Source: Dehalococcoidia bacterium (GTDB taxonomy: Bacteria > Chloroflexota > Dehalococcoidia > Dehalococcoidales > RBG-16-60-22). From it: a DNA stretch of 8,617 nucleotides. Shown one piece after another: positions 1 to 5,235 of the stretch. The first letter of the stretch is position 1; each line of letters starts with the position of its first letter. The DNA is taken from NCBI GenBank assembly GCA_030613665.1, contig JAUWLN010000073.1:1-8617 (forward strand). The letters run 5' to 3'. A program made the translations under genes and the position numbers. The notes beneath the pieces are model-generated. The model saw nothing but the letters and a program-made list of their open reading frames with translations. It made no database searches and was not told the origin of the DNA.

Positions 1-1
1 A

Positions 2-913
2 AACATGGAAGAAGGCAGTTTCCGCTGTGATGCCAATATTAGCATCCGCGCTGAAGGCAGTTCCAAACTGGGACCCAAGGTCGAGGTCAAGAATATGAAC
101 AGCTTCAGGGCGGTCTACCAGGCGATGGACTATGAGGCCGGGCGGCAGCGGAAAGCCTTCAGTGAGGGGAAAAAGCTAACGCAGGAAACGCGGGGCTGGG
201 TGGAGGAGAAGGGCAAGACGGTGGCGCAGCGCAGCAAGGAGTACGCCCACGACTACCGCTACTTCCCTGAGCCCGACCTCCCCCCGCTTGCCATCAGCCG
301 GGAGTGGGTGGAGGAAATAAGGGCTGAATTGCCGGAACTGCCAGAGGACAGGCGGGACAGGTTTATGAAAGAGTATGGCCTGTCGCTCTATGATGCCAGC
401 CTGCTGACAGGCACCAAGGCGATAGCTGATTACGAAGAGGATTTTATCAAAGCAGAAGAGCTGAAGGATATACCGGTATCGGAGCGGGCAAAACTGGGGA
501 GTAACTGGCTGCTGGGCGAAATCAGCCGCATAATGAATGATAACAACATAGACATTGACGACTTTAAGAGAAAAGTTGAGCCGGCACAAGCCGCTAGAAT
601 AGCAGCGCTGAGCTCCGAAGGCGTCGTCAATGCACCAACTGCCAAATCGGTGCTTGATTTAATGTTTCAAACGGGTAAAAAAGCTGACGAAATTATACAA
701 GAAGATGGCCTGAGCCAGATAAGCGATACCGGGGAGCTTGAAGCCGCCATCGTTGACGTGATAAACTCAAATACGCAGGCCGTGTCCGATTACAGGTCGG
801 GCAAGGAAACAGCGCTGAAATTCCTGGTCGGGCAGGTGATGCGGGCGACGAAAGGTCGTGCCAACCCGGCTCTGGCCGGTGAGCTTTTGCAGAAAAAACT
901 GGGTGAAAGCTGA
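2..913 (+). CDS. gatB: Aspartyl/glutamyl-tRNA(Asn/Gln) amidotransferase subunit B, C-terminal part (5' end outside window)
   Basis: GatB is the tRNA-binding and kinase subunit of the GatCAB complex. It phosphorylates the side chain of misacylated Glu-tRNA(Gln) or Asp-tRNA(Asn), and ammonia from GatA then amidates it, in the cytoplasm. The frame is open from base 2, so the Met at base 5 is internal: the run MEEGSFRCDANISIR lies mid-protein in the family. About 303 residues are visible, against a usual length of about 475-500. The first 95 residues carry conserved cradle-domain motifs (KVEVKNMNSFRA, TRGW, RSKEYAHDYRYFPEPDLPPL). From about residue 150 to the end is the helical and YqeY-like tail that contacts tRNA, ending with the conserved block VGQVMRATKGRANP. 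The stop is TGA at 911-913. secG follows after 23 bp and is probably co-transcribed. Identification is very secure; only the missing N-terminus limits it. Confidence 0.97.
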   Translation, partial: NMEEGSFRCDANISIRAEGSSKLGPKVEVKNMNSFRAVYQAMDYEAGRQRKAFSEGKKLTQETRGWVEEKGKTVAQRSKEYAHDYRYFPEPDLPPLAISREWVEEIRAELPELPEDRRDRFMKEYGLSLYDASLLTGTKAIADYEEDFIKAEELKDIPVSERAKLGSNWLLGEISRIMNDNNIDIDDFKRKVEPAQAARIAALSSEGVVNAPTAKSVLDLMFQTGKKADEIIQEDGLSQISDTGELEAAIVDVINSNTQAVSDYRSGKETALKFLVGQVMRATKGRANPALAGELLQKKLGES

Positions 914-936
914 AGCAGGTAGAGAGGAAGGGAAAG

Positions 937-1155
937 ATGCAGACCTATTTAAATATATCTCAGATAGTGCTGGCGGTAGCCCTGATCCTGATTGTTCTTT
1001 TGCAGGTTCGGGGTGGTGGGCTGGGGGGCATCTTTGGTCAGGCGGACACGGTGTACCGGACAAAGCGGGGCCTGGAAAAGACGATGTTTCAGCTCACCAT
1101 TGTCCTGGCTGTCCTCTTTATCATAATCGCCATCGTCTCTCTCCGGGTCACCTGA
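937..1155 (+). CDS. secG: Preprotein translocase subunit SecG
   Basis: SecG is the small auxiliary subunit of the SecYEG protein-export channel in the cytoplasmic membrane. The 72-residue product has the family layout: a first hydrophobic helix at about residues 7-23, a Gly-rich cytoplasmic loop (RGGGLGGIFGQADTVYRTKRG, in two overlapping conserved blocks, residues 25-45), and a second hydrophobic helix at about 51-68. The short loop containing GG-FG and an R-x-K-R-G stretch just before helix 2 is diagnostic. The ATG at 937 is preceded by a purine-rich ribosome binding site (AGAGGAAGGG, about 921-930). It lies 23 bp after gatB. The next codons downstream belong to a degraded gene, so the operon probably once continued. 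The length is typical for the family. Confidence 0.93.
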   Translation: MQTYLNISQIVLAVALILIVLLQVRGGGLGGIFGQADTVYRTKRGLEKTMFQLTIVLAVLFIIIAIVSLRVT

Positions 1156-1184
1156 TGACCAGTCTGGCTTAAACCGGGAGAAAC

Positions 1185-1276
1185 ATGAAGGCCATCTTTA
1201 CCCTGACCACCGATTTTGGCTTGACTGACGCTTCCGTGGCGGCAATGAAGTAAAGATTAGGCTGGGTAAAAAGTAA
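1185..1276 (+). pseudogene. Remnant of a SAM hydrolase / SAM hydroxide adenosyltransferase (DUF62) gene with internal deletion
   Basis: The ATG at 1185 opens 22 codons reading MKAIFTLTTDFGLTDASVAAMK and then TAA (1251-1253). This closely matches how S-adenosyl-L-methionine hydroxide adenosyltransferases (DUF62) begin: I-T-L-T-T-DFG-x-x-D-x-Y-V-x-x-MKG, about 260 residues in full. The Asp of TTDFG belongs to the SAM-binding site in that family. The start has a good ribosome binding site (GGGAG, 1176-1180). In the +2 frame across the break, bases 1241-1276 read GNEVKIRLGKK and stop, which resembles the basic, beta-rich tail expected at the end of such a protein. I infer that one deletion joined the first ~20 codons to the last ~11 in a different frame. 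The N-terminal match is strong; the C-terminal assignment is tentative. The peptide may still be translated but cannot be an enzyme. Confidence 0.72.
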
Positions 1277-1304
1277 ATCAGGCGATTTTTGAGCCTAGAA
1301 GCTA

Positions 1305-1333
1305 TTGACAAATCCTGGCAGGTTTGTTACTCT
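1305..1333 (+). promoter_or_regulatory. Sigma-70-type promoter for the zinc-ribbon gene
   Basis: A perfect TTGACA (-35) lies at 1305-1310. A 17-base spacer leads to TACTCT at 1328-1333, a weak -10 that keeps the first two and last consensus bases. Transcription would start near 1340, leaving about 27 bases before the ATG at 1367, which includes the ribosome binding site. The position between a decayed gene and a monocistronic gene with its own terminator supports the call. It is not experimentally shown. Confidence 0.6.
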
Positions 1334-1366
1334 GCTTCACAGAGTCAAATAAAGGAGGTTTTGAAA

Positions 1367-1510
1367 ATGCCCCAGGCTTACTGCATGAAGTGTAGAAAGA
1401 AAGTAGAGATCAAAGACGCAAAACAGACGACTCTCAAGAACAAGCGCCCGGCGGTTCAGGGTGTATGCTCCACCTGCGGTACCAAGGTATTCCGCATCGG
1501 CAAGTCGTAG
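1367..1510 (+). CDS. Small DUF5679-like zinc-ribbon protein
   Basis: This is a 47-residue basic protein with two CxxC knuckles, C6-x2-C9 and C34-x2-C37, which would bind one zinc ion. Between them is a basic linker (KKVEIKDAK...NKRPAVQG), and the C-terminal knuckle is followed by GTKVFRIGKS. It resembles the DUF5679 family, small proteins common in Chloroflexota and some Actinomycetota; no biochemical role is assigned to them. The G-C-x-x-C-G-T-K-hydrophobic-F/Y ending also resembles some ribosomal-protein and topoisomerase zinc ribbons, so a nucleic-acid contact is possible, but that is inference. The ATG at 1367 is chosen because AAAGGAGGT (1351-1359) sits at ideal distance. An in-frame upstream start at 1289 would lie ahead of the promoter and would bury that site. 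The gene is monocistronic, bounded by its own promoter and terminator. Confidence 0.85.
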   Translation: MPQAYCMKCRKKVEIKDAKQTTLKNKRPAVQGVCSTCGTKVFRIGKS

Positions 1511-1525
1511 ACTTGCCGTTTTCTT
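1498..1525 (+). terminator. Intrinsic terminator overlapping the zinc-ribbon stop codon
   Basis: The nine bases CGGCAAGTC (1498-1506) pair perfectly with GACTTGCCG (1510-1518) around a three-base GTA loop, and TTTTCTT (1519-1525) follows. The TAG stop of the zinc-ribbon gene (1508-1510) lies in the loop and first base of the descending arm, so the stem's ascending arm encodes the last residues (IGKS). The shape is that of a rho-independent terminator. Confidence 0.82.
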
Positions 1526-1721
1526 AACACTTCTCTGAAACTGTATTGGGTATAAAATGACAACCAGGCAGCGGTTGAGGTGAAAATTCAGGAGCATAAG
1601 TGAGAACGCCTCGGCGCTATCGGGTGTTGGACAATATTAGAAGGCATTGTCATTGACGGTGTCTTCTTTGTTCCATTGCCTCGTTCTTCAGGGTTACTTT
1701 ATCAGGCAGGGAAGAGCAGTC
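1526..1721 (+). other. Intergenic region between the zinc-ribbon gene and the prenyltransferase, with a possible short reading frame
   Basis: This 196-base gap holds no recognisable gene. A TATAAA-like -10 (1551-1556) is present but lacks a well-placed -35. AGGAG at about 1590-1594 sits six bases before a GTG (1600) that opens only 18 codons, rich in Arg (VRTPRRYRVLDNIRRHCH), ending at TGA 1654-1656. That could be a leader peptide, a decayed gene end or chance. An alternative TTG start for the downstream prenyltransferase lies at 1647 but has no ribosome binding site. Confidence 0.3.
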
Positions 1722-2612
1722 GTGAAACTTAAACTATGGTTTCTGGAAACAAGGCCTCAATTTTTGATACTTTCCGTGGTGCTGGCCTTTCTGGGCTCCA
1801 GCATTGCCTGGTATGATGGTTATTTCCACCTCGGTTACGCGTTGCTGGCTGGCTTTGGACTCCTGCTCACCCATATCAGCGTCAACACGTTGAATGATTA
1901 TTTTGATTACCGGAGCGGGGTGGACCTGGCCACAAAGCCGACACCGTTCAGCGGCGGCAGTGGCATCCTTCCCGCCGCCCTGCTCACCCCGAAACAGGTC
2001 TTCTGGTTCGGCCTGTCATCTTTCCTGCTGGCGATAGCCGTCGGTGTATTTTTTGTGCTGACGACGGGATGGCTGCTCCTTCCACTGCTGTTGCTGGCGG
2101 CGGTATGCGTTCTCTTCTATACGCCGGTGATGCTCAAAATGCCCTGGCCGGAATGGGTGGCCGGGCTGGGGCTTGGCGCACTGCCGATTCTGGGGCTTTA
2201 CTTTGTCCAGGCCACGCACTACACATGGCACGCGGTGATTGTCGCGATTCCCTCCGGGATTCTGGTGCATAACCTTCTGCTGCTCAACGAGTTCCCCGAT
2301 ACCGAGGCAGACAGTCGGGGGGGGAGGAGGACTTTGCCCATCGTCATGGGCGGCTCGCGGGCCAGCCTGGTTTATTCGATTTTTACCATCGCGGTCTATC
2401 TGTGGATAATCGGCTGGGTGATAGCCGGAAAGATGCCCGTCTTCTCGCTTATCTCGCTGCTGACGCTCCCCTTTGCCCTGAAGGCGATAAAGGGTTCGAG
2501 AAAGTATCGGGATATGACGCAGTTGGTTTCGGCGATGGGCAGCAATGTGCTGGTCGTCCTCGTAACGCAGTTCCTTCTGGGCATCGGCTATATACTGGCC
2601 GGAATTATCTGA
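1722..2612 (+). CDS. menA: UbiA-family prenyltransferase, probably 1,4-dihydroxy-2-naphthoate polyprenyltransferase
   Basis: UbiA enzymes are integral membrane proteins that join a polyprenyl diphosphate to an aromatic acceptor. This one most likely makes demethylmenaquinone from 1,4-dihydroxy-2-naphthoate. Numbered from the GTG at 1722 (296 residues, normal for the family), the first Mg-diphosphate motif is NDYFDYRSGVD at 58-68, followed by the MenA-like TPFSGGSGIL. The second Asp-rich motif is NEFPDTEAD at 189-197, followed by GGRRTLPIVMG. Seven to nine hydrophobic helices fill the rest. The GTG start gives the usual LKLWFLETRPQF beginning; the in-frame TTG at 1647 would add 25 unconserved residues. 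The ribosome binding site (CAGGGAAGAG) is mediocre. A UbiE/MenG methyltransferase begins 39 bp downstream, which supports the menaquinone role. Other UbiA substrates cannot be excluded from sequence alone. Confidence 0.83.
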   Translation: MKLKLWFLETRPQFLILSVVLAFLGSSIAWYDGYFHLGYALLAGFGLLLTHISVNTLNDYFDYRSGVDLATKPTPFSGGSGILPAALLTPKQVFWFGLSSFLLAIAVGVFFVLTTGWLLLPLLLLAAVCVLFYTPVMLKMPWPEWVAGLGLGALPILGLYFVQATHYTWHAVIVAIPSGILVHNLLLLNEFPDTEADSRGGRRTLPIVMGGSRASLVYSIFTIAVYLWIIGWVIAGKMPVFSLISLLTLPFALKAIKGSRKYRDMTQLVSAMGSNVLVVLVTQFLLGIGYILAGII

Positions 2613-2651
2613 GTTGGCCGGGCAATAACTGGCCATGCCGCAGGAAACATT

Positions 2652-3356
2652 ATGAGCAGGCCTTTGCAGCGAATGTTCACCGAGGTGCCGCCCCGTTACG
2701 ACCTTATCAATACGGTTGTAACCTGGGGTCTTGACCGGCGGTGGCGCAGGATGGCGGCGGAAGAATGCCTGAGAAATAAGCCTGAGAAATTCCTCGACCT
2801 CTGCTGCGGGACCGGTGACCTGGCGTTGACCGTGTGCCGTCTCGGGGGAGGTGGGGTCGGTGTGGCCGGCATCGATTACAGTCTGCCCATGCTTGAAATA
2901 GCGCGGGCAAAATCAGCATCAGGGAACGAGAGCAGGCATATTTCCTTCATACACGGCGATGCGGGCTCTCTCCCTTTTCCCGACGCGTCTTTCGGCTGCG
3001 TCGGCATCTCTTTCGCCTTCCGTAACCTGACTTATAAAAATCCCCTGGCCGGGCAGCATTTAACTGAAGTATGGCGCGTCCTCGCCGCCGGGGGCAGGTA
3101 CGTCATCGTGGAGACCAGCCAGCCTAATTCAAGGCTTATCCGCCGAATATTCCACCGCTACCTGCGCTGGTTCGTCCGCAATGCCTGGTTCTGGCTCTCG
3201 GGAAATAAGGGGGCATATAACTATCTGGCGGAGTCGGCGGCCGGCTTCTTCACGGCCGAAGAGGTGAGGGATATGCTGCTGGAGACAGGTTTCCGCGAGG
3301 TCCGCTACCGGCCGTTTTTGTTTGGCGCCGCCGGCATTCATATTGCCGTCAAGTAA
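2652..3356 (+). CDS. menG: Demethylmenaquinone methyltransferase (UbiE/MenG family)
   Basis: This enzyme would carry out the last step of menaquinone synthesis, C-methylation of demethylmenaquinone with S-adenosylmethionine at the membrane surface. The 234-residue protein has the full class I methyltransferase fold markers of UbiE. These are an N-terminal RYDLIN...LDRRWRR block (15-33), the SAM loop DLCCGTGDLA (49-58), the acidic end of strand 2 in GIDYS (73-77), GDAGSLPFPD (102-111), SFAFRNL (120-126), EVWRVLAAGGRYVIVE (139-154), and the late YNYLAESAAGFF (189-200) with a following helix. AGGAAA precedes the ATG. It follows the menA-like gene by 39 bp, and the two probably form a transcription unit. 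Its stop lies only 4 bp from the stop of the convergent radical SAM gene. The motifs fit UbiE/MenG better than generic methyltransferases. Confidence 0.88.
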   Translation: MSRPLQRMFTEVPPRYDLINTVVTWGLDRRWRRMAAEECLRNKPEKFLDLCCGTGDLALTVCRLGGGGVGVAGIDYSLPMLEIARAKSASGNESRHISFIHGDAGSLPFPDASFGCVGISFAFRNLTYKNPLAGQHLTEVWRVLAAGGRYVIVETSQPNSRLIRRIFHRYLRWFVRNAWFWLSGNKGAYNYLAESAAGFFTAEEVRDMLLETGFREVRYRPFLFGAAGIHIAVK

Positions 3357-3360
3357 ATGG

Positions 3361-4602
3361 TCAGGTCTGCTCTTCGATGTAAAGCTCTCTCAGGTTGTTC
3401 AGGGACGTGAAAAACTCCCGCATCATAACGCTCACCGGGTACATGCCTTTTCTGTTTATCCGGATTTTATCCTTGCCCCCTGCCAGGCCGAAAAGCCTGA
3501 GAAAAAGCAGCTCCGCGCGCAGTTTTGTTTCAATGCCGGCGCCGAACCTCTGTGCGAACTTATCGGTATCAAGCTCCATGCCGAACAGTTTGGTGAGCAG
3601 ATAGTATCTCTGGTTTTCTTGTTCAGTGAGTTTGCGCCAGCCCACGATGGGCAGGGTATCACGACTTAGAAGCTCGCCATAACGGTCCAGCGAAAACGTG
3701 TTCACGTAAAAATTACCCCCCACGATGCTCACCGAGCCCGCGCCGATGCCGATATAGTCATCAAAGTCGACGATGTATTCGTCAATCATTCTCTCCCCTC
3801 TGGAGAAGCACCAGACGGTGGACGCTCTGTAATCATCTGCGTAGAGTTCATTCAAAATGACATCGTAAAATCGCTTTTCTTCAGTTATATCCACCCGGTT
3901 AAAGCGCCGCTCCAGGGCGCTTTTCTTGTGCGGGGAAGCCATAAGCGGGTAGAAGGTAGCCTGGTCGATTTTCAATTCTTTGAATGTCTGCACGTCCGTT
4001 TTGAACTGATTAATGGTCTGGCCCGGGAAATTGAAGACGAAGTCGACGTTCACGGTGTCGAACTCTCCCTGCGTCATCAGCACCTGCTGTTTCATTTCCT
4101 CGCTCGGGCCGAAAGGCCGGCCCATCGCCTTGACGATGTCGTCATCAAAGCTCTGCACGCCGATGGATAGTCGGTTGATGCCTGCCGCCTTGAGCCGGGC
4201 GATGTTTTCCCGGGTCACTTCGCGGGGGGTGGTCTCCAGTGAAATTCGCTTGACGCTGAAATTGGCTTTGAGATGGTCGATAAAGCCTTCGAGTTCGTCC
4301 ATGAGGATGGTCGGCGTGCCGCCGCCAAAGTAGAAGTCCGAGAAAATGAAGCCCTTCTCGATGTAGAGGTCAAGCTCGCCTTTCAGTTGTTTGAAATACT
4401 GCCTGGCCTTATCTTCCCGGAACAGGTAGCGGTTGAAGCAGCAGAATGGGCACAGGGTCCGGCAGAACGGGATATGAATATAGAGCGATATCGTCCCCGT
4501 ATCCTTCGCGCCCGCAAATACTGAATCGTCGATTTTGTCGTGTAGCTTCAGGAACTTGCGTCCCTCGCGACGGGTGACCCAGCCAGACAGATTTGCCAGC
4601 AT
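3361..4602 (-). CDS. HemN/HemW-like radical SAM protein (coproporphyrinogen oxidase-like, exact role uncertain)
   Basis: This 413-residue radical SAM enzyme has the HemN/HemW layout: YIHIPFC (41-47) starts a cluster motif C47-x3-C51-x2-C54 with an extra Cys at 55. GGGTPT (93-98), ET-P-REVT (123-130) and GINRLSIGVQSF (141-152) build the SAM-binding barrel. VDFVFNFPGQT (186-196) and the glycine-rich IGIGAGSVS (285-293) follow, and a C-terminal winged-helix-like part begins around 325. Family members include oxygen-independent coproporphyrinogen III dehydrogenase (HemN), the heme chaperone HemW and the heme-degrading ChuW/HutW enzymes. The CxxxCxxCC pattern is not the HemN CxxxCxxCxC nor the plain HemW CxxxCxYC, so I do not pick one. 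The start at 4602 is the only sensible ATG, though its upstream region has no strong ribosome binding site. It lies 62 bp after the DUF74 gene on the same strand and converges on menG. Confidence 0.8.
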   Translation of the reverse strand: MLANLSGWVTRREGRKFLKLHDKIDDSVFAGAKDTGTISLYIHIPFCRTLCPFCCFNRYLFREDKARQYFKQLKGELDLYIEKGFIFSDFYFGGGTPTILMDELEGFIDHLKANFSVKRISLETTPREVTRENIARLKAAGINRLSIGVQSFDDDIVKAMGRPFGPSEEMKQQVLMTQGEFDTVNVDFVFNFPGQTINQFKTDVQTFKELKIDQATFYPLMASPHKKSALERRFNRVDITEEKRFYDVILNELYADDYRASTVWCFSRGERMIDEYIVDFDDYIGIGAGSVSIVGGNFYVNTFSLDRYGELLSRDTLPIVGWRKLTEQENQRYYLLTKLFGMELDTDKFAQRFGAGIETKLRAELLFLRLFGLAGGKDKIRINRKGMYPVSVMMREFFTSLNNLRELYIEEQT

Positions 4603-4664
4603 TTTATACTAGTCCCATATGAAAAAGGAGTGCATTATTCAGGAGGCCTCATAGTTTGAGAAGG

Positions 4665-4979
4665 CTACTGCACGACCACGCCGGTGCCATAGGCCAGAAT
4701 CTCGGCGGCGTTCTGCATCACCATGGAAGTGGTGAACCTCATACTCACAATGGCATTGGCGCCCTGTTTCTCGGCATCCTCAACCATTCTTTTAATGGCC
4801 TCTTCCCTTGCCTCAGCCATCATCTTGGTGTATTCAGTTATCTCGCCGCCGGCCAGGCCGCGCAGGGAAGCCATGATATCCCTGCCCACGTGTCGAGCCC
4901 GTATGGTGCTGCCCCGCACCAGGCCGATTGTCTTGGTTATCTTCTTGCCCTCAATCTCTGCCGAAGTGGTGATTATCAT
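4665..4979 (-). CDS. YbjQ family protein (DUF74 / heavy-metal-binding domain)
   Basis: This 104-residue protein matches the YbjQ/DUF74 family along its length. It has IGLVRGSTIRA near residues 18-28, RDIMASLRGLAGGEITEYT (33-51), AREEAIKRM (57-65), A--QGANAIVSMRFTTS (69-85), and the ending EILAYGTGVVV (93-103). Family members are small soluble proteins that assemble into ring-like oligomers in known structures; a metal-binding role has been suggested from distant similarity but no activity is established. A textbook ribosome binding site (AAGGAGGT, reading on the minus strand just upstream) precedes the ATG. Its ATG overlaps the TGA of the preceding membrane-protein gene in ATGA, so translation is probably coupled. 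This pairing suggests the soluble ring works with the membrane protein, which is inference. Confidence 0.9.
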   Translation of the reverse strand: MIITTSAEIEGKKITKTIGLVRGSTIRARHVGRDIMASLRGLAGGEITEYTKMMAEAREEAIKRMVEDAEKQGANAIVSMRFTTSMVMQNAAEILAYGTGVVVQ

Positions 4980-5191
4980 CGCTCAACCTCCTTGAACTCG
5001 TCGGTTTTTGCCTTTTTCACCCGGTCTTTAATCGCCAGGCCGAGCATAATCAATATGCCGGCGCCTATAGCCCCAACCGCTATCCTGACGACTAACGGAA
5101 TCTCACTCTCGGCAAAGAAGGCATTGGCTGACCAGCCAATAAGAGCCAGCATCCCCAGTGCCATTAAAACGAGCGCTACTTTCTGCCACAT
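4976..5191 (-). CDS. Small membrane protein with two helices, coupled to the DUF74 gene
   Basis: This 71-residue protein is not recognised as a named family. It has two hydrophobic stretches: about residues 4-25 (VALVLMALGMLALIGWSANA) and about 33-53 (PLVVRIAVGAIGAGILIMLG). They are linked by a short acidic loop (FFAESE), and a charged cytoplasmic tail (KDRVKKAKTDEFKEVER) follows. The helix-loop-helix form with a basic tail suggests both ends are cytoplasmic. The start ATG at 5191 follows GGAGGT at a good distance (on the minus strand, about 5198-5203). Its TGA overlaps the ATG of the YbjQ/DUF74 gene by four bases. It lies about 44 bp after cysS with no terminator visible between them, so it may ride on the ispD-ispF-cysS transcript. 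Confidence 0.78.
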   Translation of the reverse strand: MWQKVALVLMALGMLALIGWSANAFFAESEIPLVVRIAVGAIGAGILIMLGLAIKDRVKKAKTDEFKEVER

Positions 5192-5235
5192 ATTATACCT
5201 CCAGGTACTAGCGTTTCCGCCGCCACACCGTCCCT

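Noticed and set aside
858..1172. Plus-strand open frame of 104 codons spanning the gatB end and secG
   Set aside because: It overlaps two well-supported genes in another frame and shows no domain signature; it is a shadow of GC-rich coding sequence.
1289..1366. N-terminal extension of the zinc-ribbon protein from an upstream start
   Set aside because: It would begin before the TTGACA promoter and would put the strong AAAGGAGGT site inside the coding region.
1647..1721. TTG start adding 25 residues to the prenyltransferase
   Set aside because: There is no ribosome binding site and the added residues do not resemble the family N-terminus; GTG at 1722 gives the expected length.
2016..2636. Long minus-strand frame (206 codons) antisense to the prenyltransferase
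   Set aside because: The predicted protein is low-complexity (many Q, R, H and P) with no motif, while the plus strand encodes a complete UbiA enzyme.
4640..4664. Possible terminator between the DUF74 and radical SAM genes (GGCCTCA...TGAGAAGGC)
   Set aside because: The stem is interrupted by a two-base bulge and no T-run follows on the minus strand.
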